Shown: positions 34,903-46,142, numbered from the stretch's first letter. The stretch is DNA of 64,000 bases from Hippasteria phrygiana (GCA_037893225.1 JAZGUH010000362.1:411501-475500), one strand, 5' to 3'. Notes: generated from the sequence alone by a model not told the origin. Program-made: numbers and translations.

Positions 34903-35826
34903 CAGTGAAATCTCGATAAGTCAAAACCGGTTAACTCGAAAACACTGTTAACTCGAAGTAAGAATGTATTCCTGTGAAAAGAATAGCAAATCATGTATAA
35001 ACATGCCCACACTAACTCAAAATTTTGGACCGGTAACTCCGGATATAAAAGTCGAACTCAAAATCGCCAGGTGCAGAAATAAACTAGCATAATTAGGCCA
35101 CAGAAGAAACTGGAATCCTTTTGTTAGGTTAATGAATCTCCCAGGATCCAATCAATCAACGTAAACTCGGGTATAGATAAGCAACAAAGAGGCTATTAGC
35201 AGCTGCCTATTCACTCCGGTGCAACTTACAACGATCAAAGGGAACTGCTGGTGACCCGCCCAGAGAAGGCCGAAGACGCAGTCACAGCAATCCTTTGAAG
35301 AAGCGCCCACGCAACCACGATGCAGTTGGCAATGATTCAAGTGAACTGCTGACCAATCACACAGTTGCACGTGCTTGCTGCAGTGACGTATGGCGGGTGG
35401 CTGGATCAAAGCACGCCACACCACGCCGCACAGGATCGTTTTCTTGAGAGAGGGCGCATGCCATCTCGAGAGCGGGCGCTGTGTCGTGACTACGGAGGTG
35501 AAAGACGAATGGCTACGCAATGGACTGTCCAAGGTTTTGGCGGAAGAGGCATCTTTAACGCTGATGAAACGGGCCTGTTTTATTGTCTCTTGTTGGACCA
35601 TTCCCTGACAGTAAAGGGGGAGACCTGCAACGGTGGAAAGTGAAGCAAAGATCGGCTGAAAATGCCATGATTTCGTGCTCTATTTCACGGCCGTTACATT
35701 GGATATTCGCTTGGTATTCACGTACGTAATCTTTGGGGAAAAAAGGGGACCTTGGTAACTCAAAACTCCGCTTAACTCGAAATTGGAGCCCATTCCACTG
35801 AGGTTCGACTTATCGCGATTTCACTG
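34903..35826 (+). mobile_element. pogo/Tigger-like transposon relic with TA target duplication
   Basis: Ends CAGTGAAATCTCGATAAGTC and GACTTATCGCGATTTCACTG are inverted repeats flanked by TA (34901-34902 and 35827-35828). Subterminal GTTAACTCGAA motifs occur at both ends. The interior carries a broken transposase fragment. TIR sequence, TA duplication and the NADETG motif agree with the pogo/Tigger branch of Tc1/mariner. Confidence 0.85.
35515..35660 (+). pseudogene. Tigger-type DDE transposase fragment
   Basis: The frame reads GIFNADETGLFYCLLLDHSL then TVKGETCNGGK, a TGA stop (35641-35643), and continues SKDRL. NADETGLF is the first catalytic aspartate motif of pogo/Tigger DDE transposases and KGE..GGK.SK.RL follows it in the family. 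Most of the DDE domain on both sides is missing, so it is dead. Confidence 0.8.
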
Positions 35827-36334
35827 TATTTATGTTCAGAATTGTATAAACACTTGGCACAGCCTTTAATTTTGTGATTTTAGTCAGGAAATGTTCGTGC
35901 AATAAACCTTTTCACAAAACATTCTCAAAGCATCATGGGAACATATCGGCCCTTAAAACCCTTCTATACTATCCTCTGGTGCTTCAATCACCATTCCTCC
36001 TCAATCCTCCAAAATCCTCCAAAACCACCATGAGCATTTTGGAGGATTGAGGAGGGTTAGGGTTAAAGTAAAATCATTCCAAAATGGATAGCCACTCTGT
36101 GTCAGAAACTCATGATGGTAAATTTAATACCCCTGTTAAATTGCAGAACATTGCTTCCAGGAACTGAATACCCTATCATACAGTCGCCCGGCTTAAAGAG
36201 TAAAGCGCCTTCATCAAGCTGCCTGTGGCACGAGCCAGCGCGTGGCTTAAACTCGGAGCCTAGAGCAAAGCTGTGGATTATGTAGATCCCTCTCCATCCC
36301 CGTTTTAATCCGAAAGACACCCGTGAACGTTGAG

Positions 36335-36398
36335 ATGCCGGTGATTGAGTTCCAGAGACTCCCACCTGACAGCGACGAAGGGGAGTTTAGCAGCAAAG
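36335..36398 (+). CDS. MS4A-like exon 1
   Basis: 64 nt from ATG to donor gtaggt, phase 1 out. It encodes the acidic leader MPVIEFQRLPPDSDEGEF then SSK. It joins in phase to exon 2. Confidence 0.72.
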
Positions 36399-39300
36399 GT
36401 AGGTTTAAACCGAGTTGCGATAATCGTAACCCTAGGTCCAGCAGGGCGAACTTTACGCTTCAGAACAATTTTGTTAATATTTTGTGTGCCTCCACGAAAT
36501 TTTAGTTCGTTGAATTTCAACGTAATACTGAAGTCCTAGTGCCCACAAAATTATACCATATGTGACCCGCTCTGGAAAAAGGTATATTATGTCGCAAAAT
36601 ATGAAAAATGAGTTTTATATATGTTTGGAAAACCCGCAATGTAGAGCTCCAAATCCCTTTCTGTTCTGGAGATATTGCGTTTTTGCATATTAATTAGTTC
36701 TATGGAGTTCAAATTGCACAACAGAGAAAACAGGCTTTGAAATAGCTAATTCTAATACAATGCAATGGAACAATGCACTCTAAAAAGGTTATTTTTGTTA
36801 CTTTATTCACTGAAATGAACATTGTTGTGCACCAAACCTGAAACTTTAGATGTTTAAGATGTCATTAAAGACAAAAAACAAAAAAATGAATTTTGACGAA
36901 AATTTCACGTCTCAACTTGAAAGGGCCATTACACGTAAATGCATAGCGCGACTTATATCACCTTTTTCTGGAGCGGGTCACATATGGTTTCATTCATATT
37001 GAATTGATGTCACAAGACCAGTTAAAATTATTTCTTCTATTTCATGAATTGCTGCACAGATGCCTTTTCAAGTTATGTGGCATTCTGGGGAGGGGGTACA
37101 AAAGCCTCGCCCACATATTTCCAATTGAGTTTTGCGGTGCAGGAGGCAAAGTGAGTGTGTTACCGGGTTGGGTGTGCTTTGAGTGGATAGGCAAGAACCT
37201 TTAAACACTGAAGCTGTCTTGTTATAGGGGCATCCAAGGTTTTTTCTTTCTCGTAATAAATAATTTAATGATAAGTAATCCTGCATTTAGAGCTCTGTTT
37301 TTGTTTTAGTTATTCCTTGATTTTTGGTCTGGGTAGAGGAGGGCAAGGGTCCACCCTGCGTCAATTTCAAACTGCAGAAATGTGTCATTTTGGGGTCTAT
37401 TCATGTGTTTGATTGTGCTTCAGTCCTGAAAATGTCGTTTTCCGGTTTGTTGATTTTTGTGTGCCACTTGCCCGGTGGTCTAGCATTTAAATTTTTGTTT
37501 TTCTTTCTGAAATCCAACCACTGCCTGAATTGACAGTGAATACTTATTGACATGACTCCGTATTTCATCAGGGGACTATTTTACGGTGGCGATGTACTCT
37601 GCCGTCGTGGAGAATCCCAACTACAACGCCCGCCTTTCCAAATGGCTGGGCGTCCTGCAGCTCAGCGTCGCACTCTGCAGCGTCATTGATGGGATTGTAA
37701 CCGTGGCGATACAATACTGCAGTTTCTCGTTCTTGGGGACACCCATCTGGAGTGGTTTCCCGGTAATAGTTTTTGTTTTTTTATACGACAATAACAGAAA
37801 TGTCATACAGAACTTTGTTTAACCCTAACCTTTAAAAATCCTTCAAAATCCTCTTTGCCAAATGGAGGATTTTGCCCCCTCTGGGGGAAAATGGAGGATC
37901 CAGGTCATCGGGCCCAATCTGGTGCTGGATGATTTCAGAGGATTGAGGTCACTGGGGGGTAGACAATTTTACGACCATCGGCAACTAGCTAGAGTAAAAT
38001 TTTGGAGAAAATTTCAATCCGGAACTACCTAAAGGTAGTATACACTATTTGCTTTTGCTGCACTTTCCAGAAATAAATGGATTTCGGGATTAGTATTTTA
38101 TAAGGTGCTCGCAAATCCTGAAACACTGAGTTTTGTGTGCATAGATGCCGGAAAGACCGTAGTCTGCGCAGAGAGAGTCTGGTTCTCTGACCACACTTTA
38201 GACTGAACGGAGCAACTTATAGACGTCTGGGAATTCCATGTATCAGGTCGGGGAACTCTACTATTTCCAATGATTGTCGGCCGACAATCGTTGAAAAACG
38301 ATAGAAATTTGCACTTTTCTTGAAAACGACAGCACACCAGGTGCCATGATTTCACAGGATGATTGAGACTTTTGTTGGAGGATTACCAATCGTGTTCATG
38401 TACACTGCATTTAAGTTGTTTTTTGTATCAATGTCGGGATGATATAAAAAAAAATTCATTTTCCCCCCACCTCATTTTTATCTACAGTGTTTCTTCTTGG
38501 CCGGCCTGCTTGCCTTGATGTCAAGAGATAAGAAAACCAGAACGGTAAGAATGAAGACTTTAGATCCCTTTTGAGAAAACGGTAAAAAAATTTCCATTCA
38601 AGCACTGGAAACCCTCCATTCTATTTTCCCCGCAGCGGCCCCCTGGAAAAATGGAATGGTCTAGAAATCACCACGGAAGGATAGTTTTACTGTATCGCTT
38701 GTAAACAGTCCATATTTTGTACACTCAATTACAACACTGGTCAATTGTATTTCTTTTATTCTGTTTAGGGAGCATTTCATATTGTCCAGATGCGGTATTG
38801 ATTGCAGTATCGCTGTTTTTTGAGGTACTGGTATACATCACCAGGTGGCTCTGATAAGGGAACATTTCATATTGTCCAGATGCGGTATTGATTGCGGTAC
38901 CGCTGTTTTTTGAGGTACTGGTATACATCACCAGGTGGCTCTGATAAGGGAGCATTTCATATTGTCCAGATGCGGTATTGATTGCGGTACCGCTGTTTTT
39001 TGAGGTACTGGTATACATCACCAGGTGGCTCTGATAAGGGAGCATTTCATATTGTCCAGATGCGGTATTGATTGCGGTACCGCTGTTGTTTGAATAAACC
39101 ATCAGGTCAAAACCGCAGCTCAATAAAATCCAGTCGGCTTGTCAAAGACTCCCAGTTTGCAGCGGTCAGACCGTGGACAAAGAGGAGGTCTTGCTGCAAT
39201 AAATGTTTTATTATGAGCTCTGACTTGGAACACTTCAATTCCCCAAGGTCCACCGAGATGGATTAGCCAGAGAGCTAGGGGATTAGTGATGCCGCAGTTT

Positions 39301-42300
39301 TCTTTGTAAAGTACTCATGGCCAGAGGCCCGCACACTCCTCGTGAATATTGCCGTGACTGTGAGGAAACTGCCTGTGTTCACTGACCTGTATAGAATAAG
39401 CTCATTATCTCAGCCAGCTGGGTGTTAATAGAGCGTGTAAGTTGACCTCGAGAATGTATAAGAGTTTCTGAGAAACCGAACTTCCGGGCACCTCGAATAT
39501 GAGCTTCAACGTGTAAAAGCAAGTAGTTTTCTTGAAATAATTTGTTTTGACGAGCCTTGTTCTTTTTTCTGAAAGGTAGATAAAAACTTTTAGCAAAATA
39601 TTATTTTCCATTTCAATTTACAAAATGTGAACATATTAAATCGGGGAAAAGGAGAACGAAAAAGTCTAGTACGTCATACGTACGTCATTCGCCATTGTTC
39701 TGGTGGTTCACGTGCCAGTCTTAAAAGTGTAGACCATATGCAGTATAAGGCGGTCGTCGCATATGTACGTACGTTCACTTACGTCCACAGCACGCGCATG
39801 CAGTACAGGGATTTGGGGGGCCGGGCTTTCTCTTCCCGGCAATGCGCCAATCACGTTGCAAACCTGACGCTCAGGTCGAACATTTTTTCCCTACTTTTCC
39901 TCAATATTTAGACAGTCATGCATGTTTTCATATATTGTAAAATTAATTTTAATAAGTCCTATAGCCAGTTCAATCATGACCTTTATGCGCGAGACTTACC
40001 CGGTCTATACAGATACCACAAAAATCAGTGGTACCGCTATTGATACCGCTCTCAGGCAATATAAAATGATCCCTATGATGTCCAAAATTGTTTTTTTGAG
40101 TGAATTAAAAGTTAAATCTCTTTGGAGAATCACAAACTCCCCCCCCCCCCCAAAAAAAAAAAATTTACGAAAATTTTGCCAGCAATATTTTGTAAAAGTT
40201 CATCTTTGGGCCTCACACTCCTATCTGCCCAGAGTCTGTCAAAATTTTAAACGGTGGATGTAACGCACTGTAGGTAACAGGGGACGTAACAAGTTCTGGT
40301 TTTAAGCCCCCCTCTCGATTTGTTCCCGACTGCGCAGATTCGTGTCTACATGATATGCTCGTTCATCGCAATGTTGGTCGCCCTGATGATGATTAGTTTC
40401 ATGCTGGTCGGCGCCTTCCATGACTACCACGGTGGGTACCCTTACACGTACGTCAGCGATATGGTTGCCTCCAAAAGGGTAAGCTTGCAAAGCAGCCATC
40501 TCTGTAGTATTAGCCCTTTTTTGGCAATTTCATTGTGCGTGCTAAGGCTGTTCGATATCCATTTATTTTGATACCGAAATATCGGCAGAAAAATATCGCG
40601 ATATTCGATATTATCGTGATGACGTCACTTTTTCATTACCGGAAGAACGGAGGAATAAAAAAATACATGACGGAAGTCACCACGGCATCATAAGATCGGG
40701 GCCACCGCCGGGATTGAGCGGCAGGAACGGTGGGCCGGTTTGACAAAGCTTCCCTTCGCTCGTTGAGTATTTGGAGTTTTACGACATTTACCTTCAGTTG
40801 GCTACTTTATGGCACTCCAGAAAGACTAGCGTTTGTTTCTATTTCAGCATTGTTGATTAGTAACACAGATGATAATACCATGGACGATCACATGCGAGCT
40901 GTCAAAAAACGATCGTGTCGTATATTTTGTGAAGACGACATGACATTGCACAATGTACAATGGATGCGCGGCACGTGTTTTAATCTTTTCTCAAGACGCG
41001 ACGCAGTTCGCTACACGTAACTACACCTAACTACGTGTGCCTTGTACACTGGGGAAAGACGGTGGCATTCAGTGCGGTTGCTTGCACTTGACCAAGGCTA
41101 GCAACAAAGCAACGCGCACGCGCAGATGCGCTACAGGGGTTGACCTTATTGCAAACAATTGCCATACCCCTCGATCTCAAGCTGAGATCGCAAGCGTGTA
41201 GGTACGTACGTACATTGTACACTGGGAATAGGACGTTGTTTGCACTTGACAACGTACGGCGCGGAGGGTATAAATCGCTCGGAAGGTAAATCGCGCGGAG
41301 CGGAGATGTCATGTCGGGGTTTAGAAAACGGTCAAAGAAAGACACATTTAGTGCATGTATGTATTTTTTTATTCCTCCATGGTACATCATGATACATTAT
41401 ATACTATTCTACCGTCCAATAATTGGAAATAACTGGAATTTCGAGCAAAGTAAACTGGACAAATCCACACGTAATGCGGCCAAAAAGAACATATATCGCG
41501 ATATTCTTCGGTATATCGAATTCCCCGATATTCCGGTTATTTTTAAAGGGGCCGATACGATTTTCGATATGAAAACAATATCGAAATATCGGGAAATATC
41601 GTCATATCGAACAGGCTTAGTGCGTGCCCATATCATGATTCACGATTTATTAAGTGGTTAATAGTTTTCAATATGTTGACCTTTAAGATATCACCAAATA
41701 TGTGTACAGTGGAACACCGCTATACCGAACATTCGGCTATACCGAACACCATCCTTGGCTCCCAAATTTTGTGTACAAAACTTACCGAACATTGTTGTTG
41801 AGAAAAAAGACGTCAAACAATCCACAAGGGGAAAAAAAAAGAGACAACGGATTAAAAAAATGTACTGGGTATTTGGGCTGTTTGTAATTCCCAAACGGCC
41901 GCAGCTTTGTTTAATAGTGACAGGCGGCTATTATTTCCCCAAGGAATAGAAGGGAAAAGCCAACTGTTGCTTTAGAATTTGGTAAGCTTAGAAAGTATGG
42001 ACATGTAATTACATGACTCAATGGCCGGCACATGTTCAATTACAATAAAAAGAGTGCCGGTATGGTATTCCGGAGGTCGCGGGTTCGAATCCCGCTCCTG
42101 CCAGTTTCTTTGTTCACTTTGAAAATGTATTCAAATTTACCTAGTCAGTTTCCCTTTTGGATTGTTTGACGAAATATAAGTTTAAAAGTCGTATCCTCAT
42201 TGAGTGATCCCCACAATGTCGCTTCCCAGGTTGTATCGTAAAATTGGGTGTGATCCCTGGCTATACGGCATTCTGGGTTTATGACTTCTGACTGGCGCCC

Positions 42301-42777
42301 ACACCCGAACAAAGATACCGACAACTTGGGAGACCGCCAACATAGGGCAAGATAGCTCAGTTGGTAGAGCGCCGGTACGGTATTCCGGAGGTCGCAGGTT
42401 CGAATCCCGCCCCTGCCAGTTTCTTTGTTCAATTTGAAAATGTAGACAATAAAAAGATAAATACGACGCAAGAGGGCGCTATTTAAAAGAACGGACCTCA
42501 TGTTGGCAGACTGGTGGCTGAAAATCGCTATACCGAACGATCGCTATACCGAACAAAATCTGTGGATCCCGCGATGTTCGTTATAGCGGCGTTCCACTGT
42601 ACATGCACTGTTTTAATCTGCCAGAAAGCCTGTTTTGGATTTGATATCTTCGGTATCATCCTCGGGTTCGTGGAGGTCTTCGCAGCCCTGACGGGCATCC
42701 TGATTGGTAGCGATCGGAACCGACAGCTGTCGTCGGCGCACCCCTTGGGCTGCCAGGTCATGGGGGATGTCCTGTAA
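36335..42777 (+). CDS. MS4A/CD20-like four-transmembrane protein (complete, 5 exons)
   Basis: Exons: 36335-36398, 37572-37762, 38488-38544, 40338-40478, 42625-42777, giving 201 residues. All phases agree. Predicted helices: about 46-68 (WLGVLQLSVALCSVI), 75-97 (PIWSGFPCFFLAGLLALMS), 107-131 (VYMICSFIAMLVALMM) and 152-178 (ACFGFDIFGIILGFVEVF), with short cytoplasmic ends. The helix 1-2 spacing and the PIW(S/G)G..FF..G segment fit the CD20-like family (MS4A, TMEM176). These are four-helix proteins that act as signalling adaptors or channel-like subunits in cell membranes. The first ATG with an acidic leader (MPVIEFQRLPPDSDEGEF) was taken as start. The same frame is open to a GTG 12 nt upstream, so a further 5' coding exon cannot be excluded. 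Function in this organism is unknown. Confidence 0.85.
36561..36982. mobile_element. 422-bp TA-flanked MITE in intron 1 of the MS4A-like gene
   Basis: Ends TGTGACCCGCTCTGGAAAAA and TTTTTCTGGAGCGGGTCACA are inverted with one mismatch and flanked by TA. Starts 163 bp after exon 1. The interior is AT-rich and non-coding. Confidence 0.85.
37572..37762 (+). CDS. MS4A-like exon 2
   Basis: 191 nt, acceptor tttcatcag, donor gtaata. It carries the cytoplasmic lead-in (VVENPNYNARLSKW), helix 1 and the start of helix 2 (LGTPIWSGFP). Confidence 0.88.
38172..38405 (+). repeat. CAACGAT-palindrome repeat with adjoining TAGTCTGG-type relic
   Basis: 38172-38263 resembles the element at 19124-19206. 38264-38405 matches 2090-2335 (CGACAATCGTTGAAAAACGA, TTTCACAGGATGATTGAGAC, GGAGGATTACCAATCGTGT). 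The two are side by side here and at 18945-19206, so they probably form one composite unit. Confidence 0.6.
38488..38544 (+). CDS. MS4A-like exon 3
   Basis: 57 nt, phase 0 on both sides, acceptor tttttatctacag, donor gtaaga. It encodes CFFLAGLLALMSRDKKTRT: end of helix 2 and a basic cytoplasmic loop. Confidence 0.88.
38768..39094 (-). repeat. 90-bp tandem repeat, 3.6 units
   Basis: Units begin at 38768, 38858, 38948 and 39038 and differ by only a few bases. Because the unit is 30 codons long, a 132-codon minus-strand frame (30-residue repeat with SGTAINTASGQYEML) stays open. It lies in intron 3 of the MS4A-like gene. No splice or homology evidence for a gene. Confidence 0.85.
40338..40478 (+). 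CDS. MS4A-like exon 4
   Basis: 141 nt, acceptor gactgcgcag, donor gtaagc. It encodes helix 3 and a Tyr/Gly-rich extracellular loop (FHDYHGGYPYTYVSDM). Confidence 0.88.
40543..41619. mobile_element. 1.08-kb hAT-like element with perfect 8-bp target duplication
   Basis: Ends TAAGGCTGTTCGATAT and ATATCGAACAGGCTTA are inverted repeats flanked by exact GTGCGTGC (40535-40542 and 41620-41627). Subterminal regions are full of ATATCG motifs, as expected for transposase-binding repeats. The interior shows no transposase. Sits in intron 4 of the MS4A-like gene, 65 bp after exon 4. Confidence 0.9.
41707..42599. mobile_element. TA-flanked pogo-like element carrying a SINE dimer
   Basis: Ends CAGTGGAACACCGCTATACC and GTTATAGCGGCGTTCCACTG are inverted, flanked by TA (41705-41706 and 42600-42601). 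CTATACCGAAC subterminal motifs are repeated at both ends. About 400 bp of the interior is a SINE dimer (42055-42440). No transposase. Confidence 0.85.
42055..42440 (+). repeat. tRNA-derived SINE, dimeric copy
   Basis: Two tRNA-like heads frame one body. The first B box is at 42080-42092; a fuller head lies at 42349-42420 with GGGCAAGATAGCTCAGTTGG (A box), TAGAGCGCC and GCAGGTTCGAATCCCGC (B box). The anticodon stem is imperfect and the acceptor stem does not close, so it is a SINE rather than a tRNA gene. Confidence 0.85.
42625..42777 (+). CDS. MS4A-like exon 5 with stop
   Basis: 153 nt, acceptor ttttaatctgccag. It encodes helix 4 and a short tail ending QVMGDVL, stop at 42775-42777. The exon begins 25 bp after the end of a TA-flanked transposon (41707-42599), so the branch point/polypyrimidine tract is supplied partly by transposon-flanking DNA. 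Confidence 0.88.
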   Translation, partial: KACFGFDIFGIILGFVEVFAALTGILIGSDRNRQLSSAHPLGCQVMGDVL

Positions 42778-42934
42778 ACGGTGACGCCGCCTACCCTAAC
42801 GAGCCGAGGAGACTTCTTGTTCTGCAAGATGTTGTGAGGTCTTCAGAAAATTATTATAGCGTGTGCAGATGGAATTTGTGTCGGGGGGGGATATTGAAAA
42901 TTAGAAGGAATATTTTGTGTTTTTTTCCCTTTCC

Positions 42935-43145
42935 CGACGTAGTGTATGAAGCACTGTATGCTCAGTGCTTTCTGAGAGTCTGTGGACAAAAATTCACAAG
43001 CTTACTCGAGCGGGACTCAAACCGAGTGGTAAGTGGTAGTAAACAAGAGGTCGTGGGTTCGAGTCCCACCCGAGCAAGGCTGTGTATTTTTTTCCCACAG
43101 GCTGTCGGAAAGCACTGAGCATACAGTGCTTCAGTTCATGCACTT
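42935..43145. repeat. Second tRNA-like SINE/MITE with inverted ends
   Basis: GAAGCACTGTATGCTCAGTG and CACTGAGCATACAGTGCTTC are a perfect inverted pair. The interior has CGTGGGTTCGAGTCCCACCC (B box) and GACTCAAACCGAGTGG. A tRNA-like core within inverted ends suggests a SINE captured in, or copied with, a palindrome. Confidence 0.7.
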
Positions 43146-43874
43146 TGTATTTTAGACACACTCGGGTGTATTTTAGACCTTTCAAGAAGAAAAATGTGAC
43201 TCTCTATAGCATAACGATGAATGTCCCCCAAGTTGGACTTTTTGAGATTGTGATTCCAGGATCGAGAAAATGACGTCAAAGTGCAATCGTCTCTTGTTTG
43301 GAGAAAAACCTGGCTTTAAAATAAGGGTCCCCCCCCCCCACAAAAAAATGTTTTTAGTTGCCCTCTGCAACTGACCCTAAATGTCACAAAAATTGGGTAT
43401 GTTTTTTTTGTGAGAAATTTGTAAATGTCATCTTTTCCCGCACAAAATGAACAAGTTTATTTTAAAATAAGTGTCTTTAAGTTTAACTACAGCCACGACA
43501 GGCACAATCATGCATTTCCCTGTGAATGTCACTTTTAAATAAGCTTACTTTTTCCTCCCGACTTCGACTTAAACTGGTAAAAAAAAAAAAAAATCGATTG
43601 ACCGACCCTCCCTCTTGATTTTTCCCAATGTCACCATACAAAATGTCAGTTTTTCAACCTTATTTCTCTTTTTTTTTTAAGAACAAAAATGCACCATGAG
43701 ATTAAATGATATAAAAGCTTTTTAAAAATGCATAAAATCCCAAAAATTGATGATTCAAGTGATGATTACTCAAAAACTGGTCTTGGGAAATATTCCTCAT
43801 TATAGATGGGTCACAAATGTGTAAAAAGTAACGGTAAAATGTTATTCTTGTGATGTAAAAGATGTGGATTGCTG

Positions 43875-44232
43875 AGAGAAGTCTGCGTCATTTTGTAGTT
43901 TTATGTGGATTGCGTATTGTAAAATAGAACAGCCAATTATTTCTGCCATGAAATAACAAACAAGTGACTTTTGAGGGCAGTTTTATCAAGTCCCCTCTAG
44001 CCCGCTGGTGCTATTTGTCTAAAAGTCGTCGCTGCCGGCAGAAAACAATTCTGACATCATGGGACAAACTCCCTTTTGTGTCTAGCACTCGGAACAAAAG
44101 AGGAGTTCGTACTATGATGTCAGAATTGTTTGCTGCCCGCAGTGACGACTTTTAGACAAATGGCAGAAAAAAATTGGCTGTTCTATTTCACAATACAGAA
44201 TCTACATAAAACAAAAAAATGACGCAAACTTT
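43875..44232. mobile_element. ~355-bp palindromic MITE
   Basis: TGCGTCATTTTGTAGTTTTA, TATTGTAAAATAGAACAGCC and TTTGTCTAAAAGTCGTC are mirrored by GACGACTTTTAGACAAA, GGCTGTTCTATTTCACAATA and AAAAAAATGACGCA. The centre is near 44065. Directly downstream of the MS4A-like gene. Confidence 0.75.
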
Positions 44233-44294
44233 AATCATCTTTTAATCAACTGTGCAGCTGTTTAGTAAATATTGTATATGTAGTTATAGCCAAA

Positions 44295-44565
44295 ATGAAC
44301 AAAGAAAACTGGCAGGAGCGGGATTCGAACCTGCGACCTCTGGAATACCGTACCAGCGCTCTACCAACTGAGCTATCTTGCTATGTTGGCGGTCTCCTAA
44401 TTTTCAGTGTCTTTGTTAGGGGGGGGGGGGGGGGGGGCTACACTGACAATTTAAATGTAGCTCAGTTGGTAGAGCACCGGTACGACTCCCGCTCCTGCCA
44501 GTTTTCTTTGTTCACTTTGACAATATATTCAAATTTACCGAGTCAGTATCCCTTGTGGTTTGTTT
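44295..44565. repeat. Head-to-head pair of tRNA-derived SINEs
   Basis: A minus-strand head (44310-44400) and a plus-strand head (44457-44505, with an internal deletion between A and B boxes) face each other across a poly-G run (44419-44437). Both have the TTTCTTTGTTCACTTTG tail. Confidence 0.8.
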
Positions 44566-45037
44566 GATGAATTATAGCCAAGTTACGTGAATGTACATTT
44601 AGGTGTACAGAAAGAACTGAAGATATCTATCAAAATAGTGCATTATCTTTTATTTTGTTCACTGGTTGTACATGTACCGCTCCAATCATTGAAATAACTT
44701 ATTCTGTTTAGAAAGAGTATTAAACTATATTGCTATTGTGAAAAACTGAAAATCATGTACATGGATGTATTTTTAAGGAGAGGTCCACCGGACCTTTCCA
44801 GCCTAAAATTTTACACCACAAATGAACGTGTGTTGAAATATCTGTGTCGTGTATGGGGGAAGTATATAATGGGCTAAGTTATGCGGTTTGTTGTGCGAAT
44901 TGAAATGGCTAAAGTGATTTCGATTATCCTTGATTTTAAGGCGCATTAATTGTAGTGTGATTTAATCATGGTAGATATTTTCATTCGCTATAACTTTTGC
45001 AAAAGGTGTCCAGAGCAAATGGCTAAAGTGCAAATGT

Positions 45038-45128
45038 CACTATGAACATCTAACAAAAGAAAACCCAGGCAGTCCTTTGTTTGTAACAAAGGACTGCCTG
45101 GGTTTTCTTTTGTTAGCTGTTCATAGTG
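45038..45128. repeat. 91-bp near-perfect hairpin
   Basis: 44-nt arms (CACTATGAACATCTAACAAA onward, ending CAGTCCTTTGTT) pair with one mismatch across a 3-nt loop. No target duplication is clear. Could be a tiny palindromic MITE; the long perfect stem is also compatible with a hairpin RNA source. Confidence 0.8.
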
Positions 45129-45179
45129 TGTACAGCTATTAAAGCATTTCAAAATTTTGTAAATTAGAGGTTAGGGTGG

Positions 45180-45470
45180 AGTGGTTAATCTGTGGTCAGG
45201 CCTGGCCAAGCCCCTGGAACACCTGGGCCTTCTATAATCACCTGATTGTACACAATAAACTGACCATTAATTCTGGAGTCCAGCTGGCTCCCATTGTTCA
45301 CCCAGACTGACTGACAGCTGAGGCATCTTTTGATCCAGCCTTGAATGGGTACAGATTAGTGTGGGAGGGGCTACAACCAGGCCTGGCCTAGGCCAGGCTT
45401 TATTCATTAGTTGATGCTCTATTGTTAGGTGATTTGTGGCTCACAATAGCAAGAGTAAAATCTGTACTCA
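45180..45470. repeat. GGCCTGGCC MITE family, degenerate copy
   Basis: Shares GGTCAGGCCTGGCCAAGCCC, TTGTACACAATAAACTG, GGAGTCCAGCTGGCTCCCAT and GGTGATTTGTGGCTCACAAT with the copies at 50385-50775 and 51575-51950. Confidence 0.7.
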
Positions 45471-45734
45471 TCTGTACCAGCCTTGTTGCTGGAGGCTTCT
45501 ACATGTATAATACTAAATACAAAAGAATGCATCGACCAGGAGACATGCCTTGACTGCTAAATGCAACAACTTTTTACCATTGGTGCATTCTGTTGCATTT
45601 AGCAGGGTTAGGGTTAAGGCAGGATTCAAGCCCGGGTCAAACCTTTTTATACCGGTTCCACTGAAGGGAACACTTCTACAATTTAATAATTATTTTGAGT
45701 CCAATGTCTTTCATTTTCCTTTTTATTTCTTGTA

Positions 45735-46142
45735 AATGTGGATCGTTCCATAAATTTGGGGTCCAAAAGTGTGAAATTTTTGTGTCCCTGTTACATAGTG
45801 ACATGCAGGGCTCTTCAGTGTAGTCGGGTCCATCACAAGCTTTTCAAATGAGCTTTGACAAAGGCATTCCTTTGTCATTGTTCATCCAGTTACTTTATGA
45901 AAGGACTTCTGACTGGACTTGTGGAAGGACTTGCAGGGACTTGACTACAACCCTGGTGACATGTATATAAAAGATTTTTCAATTCAGGACACATTCTTTA
46001 TTCTCCAAGAGTGATTGTGTATTAAAGCAGAGTTCCTGCCAAACAAGTAAAACAAATAGTGTGAAGTCCATTTTAATGATATTTGATGGGTAATTATACA
46101 CAGGTCAGGTGTAACAGGGACACCAAATTTATGGATTGACCC
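45735..46142. repeat. Inverted-repeat element (GATCGTTCCATAAATTTGGG)
   Basis: Left TTCCATAAATTTGGGGTCC plus TTTTTGTGTCCCTGTTACAT is mirrored at the right by GTGTAACAGGGACACC and AAATTTATGGATTGACCC. A one-ended relative starts at ~54431. Confidence 0.6.

Noticed and set aside
35152..35601. 149-codon minus-strand ORF
   Set aside because: It is antisense to the Tigger transposase remnant, and no family motif is seen.
38725..39123. 132-codon minus-strand ORF with 30-residue repeats
   Set aside because: It coincides with a 90-bp tandem array in an intron, with no splice context or family.
42349..42420. A candidate tRNA gene with A and B boxes
   Set aside because: The acceptor stem does not close, the anticodon stem has a mismatch, and the sequence is one of many SINE heads sharing the same flanks.
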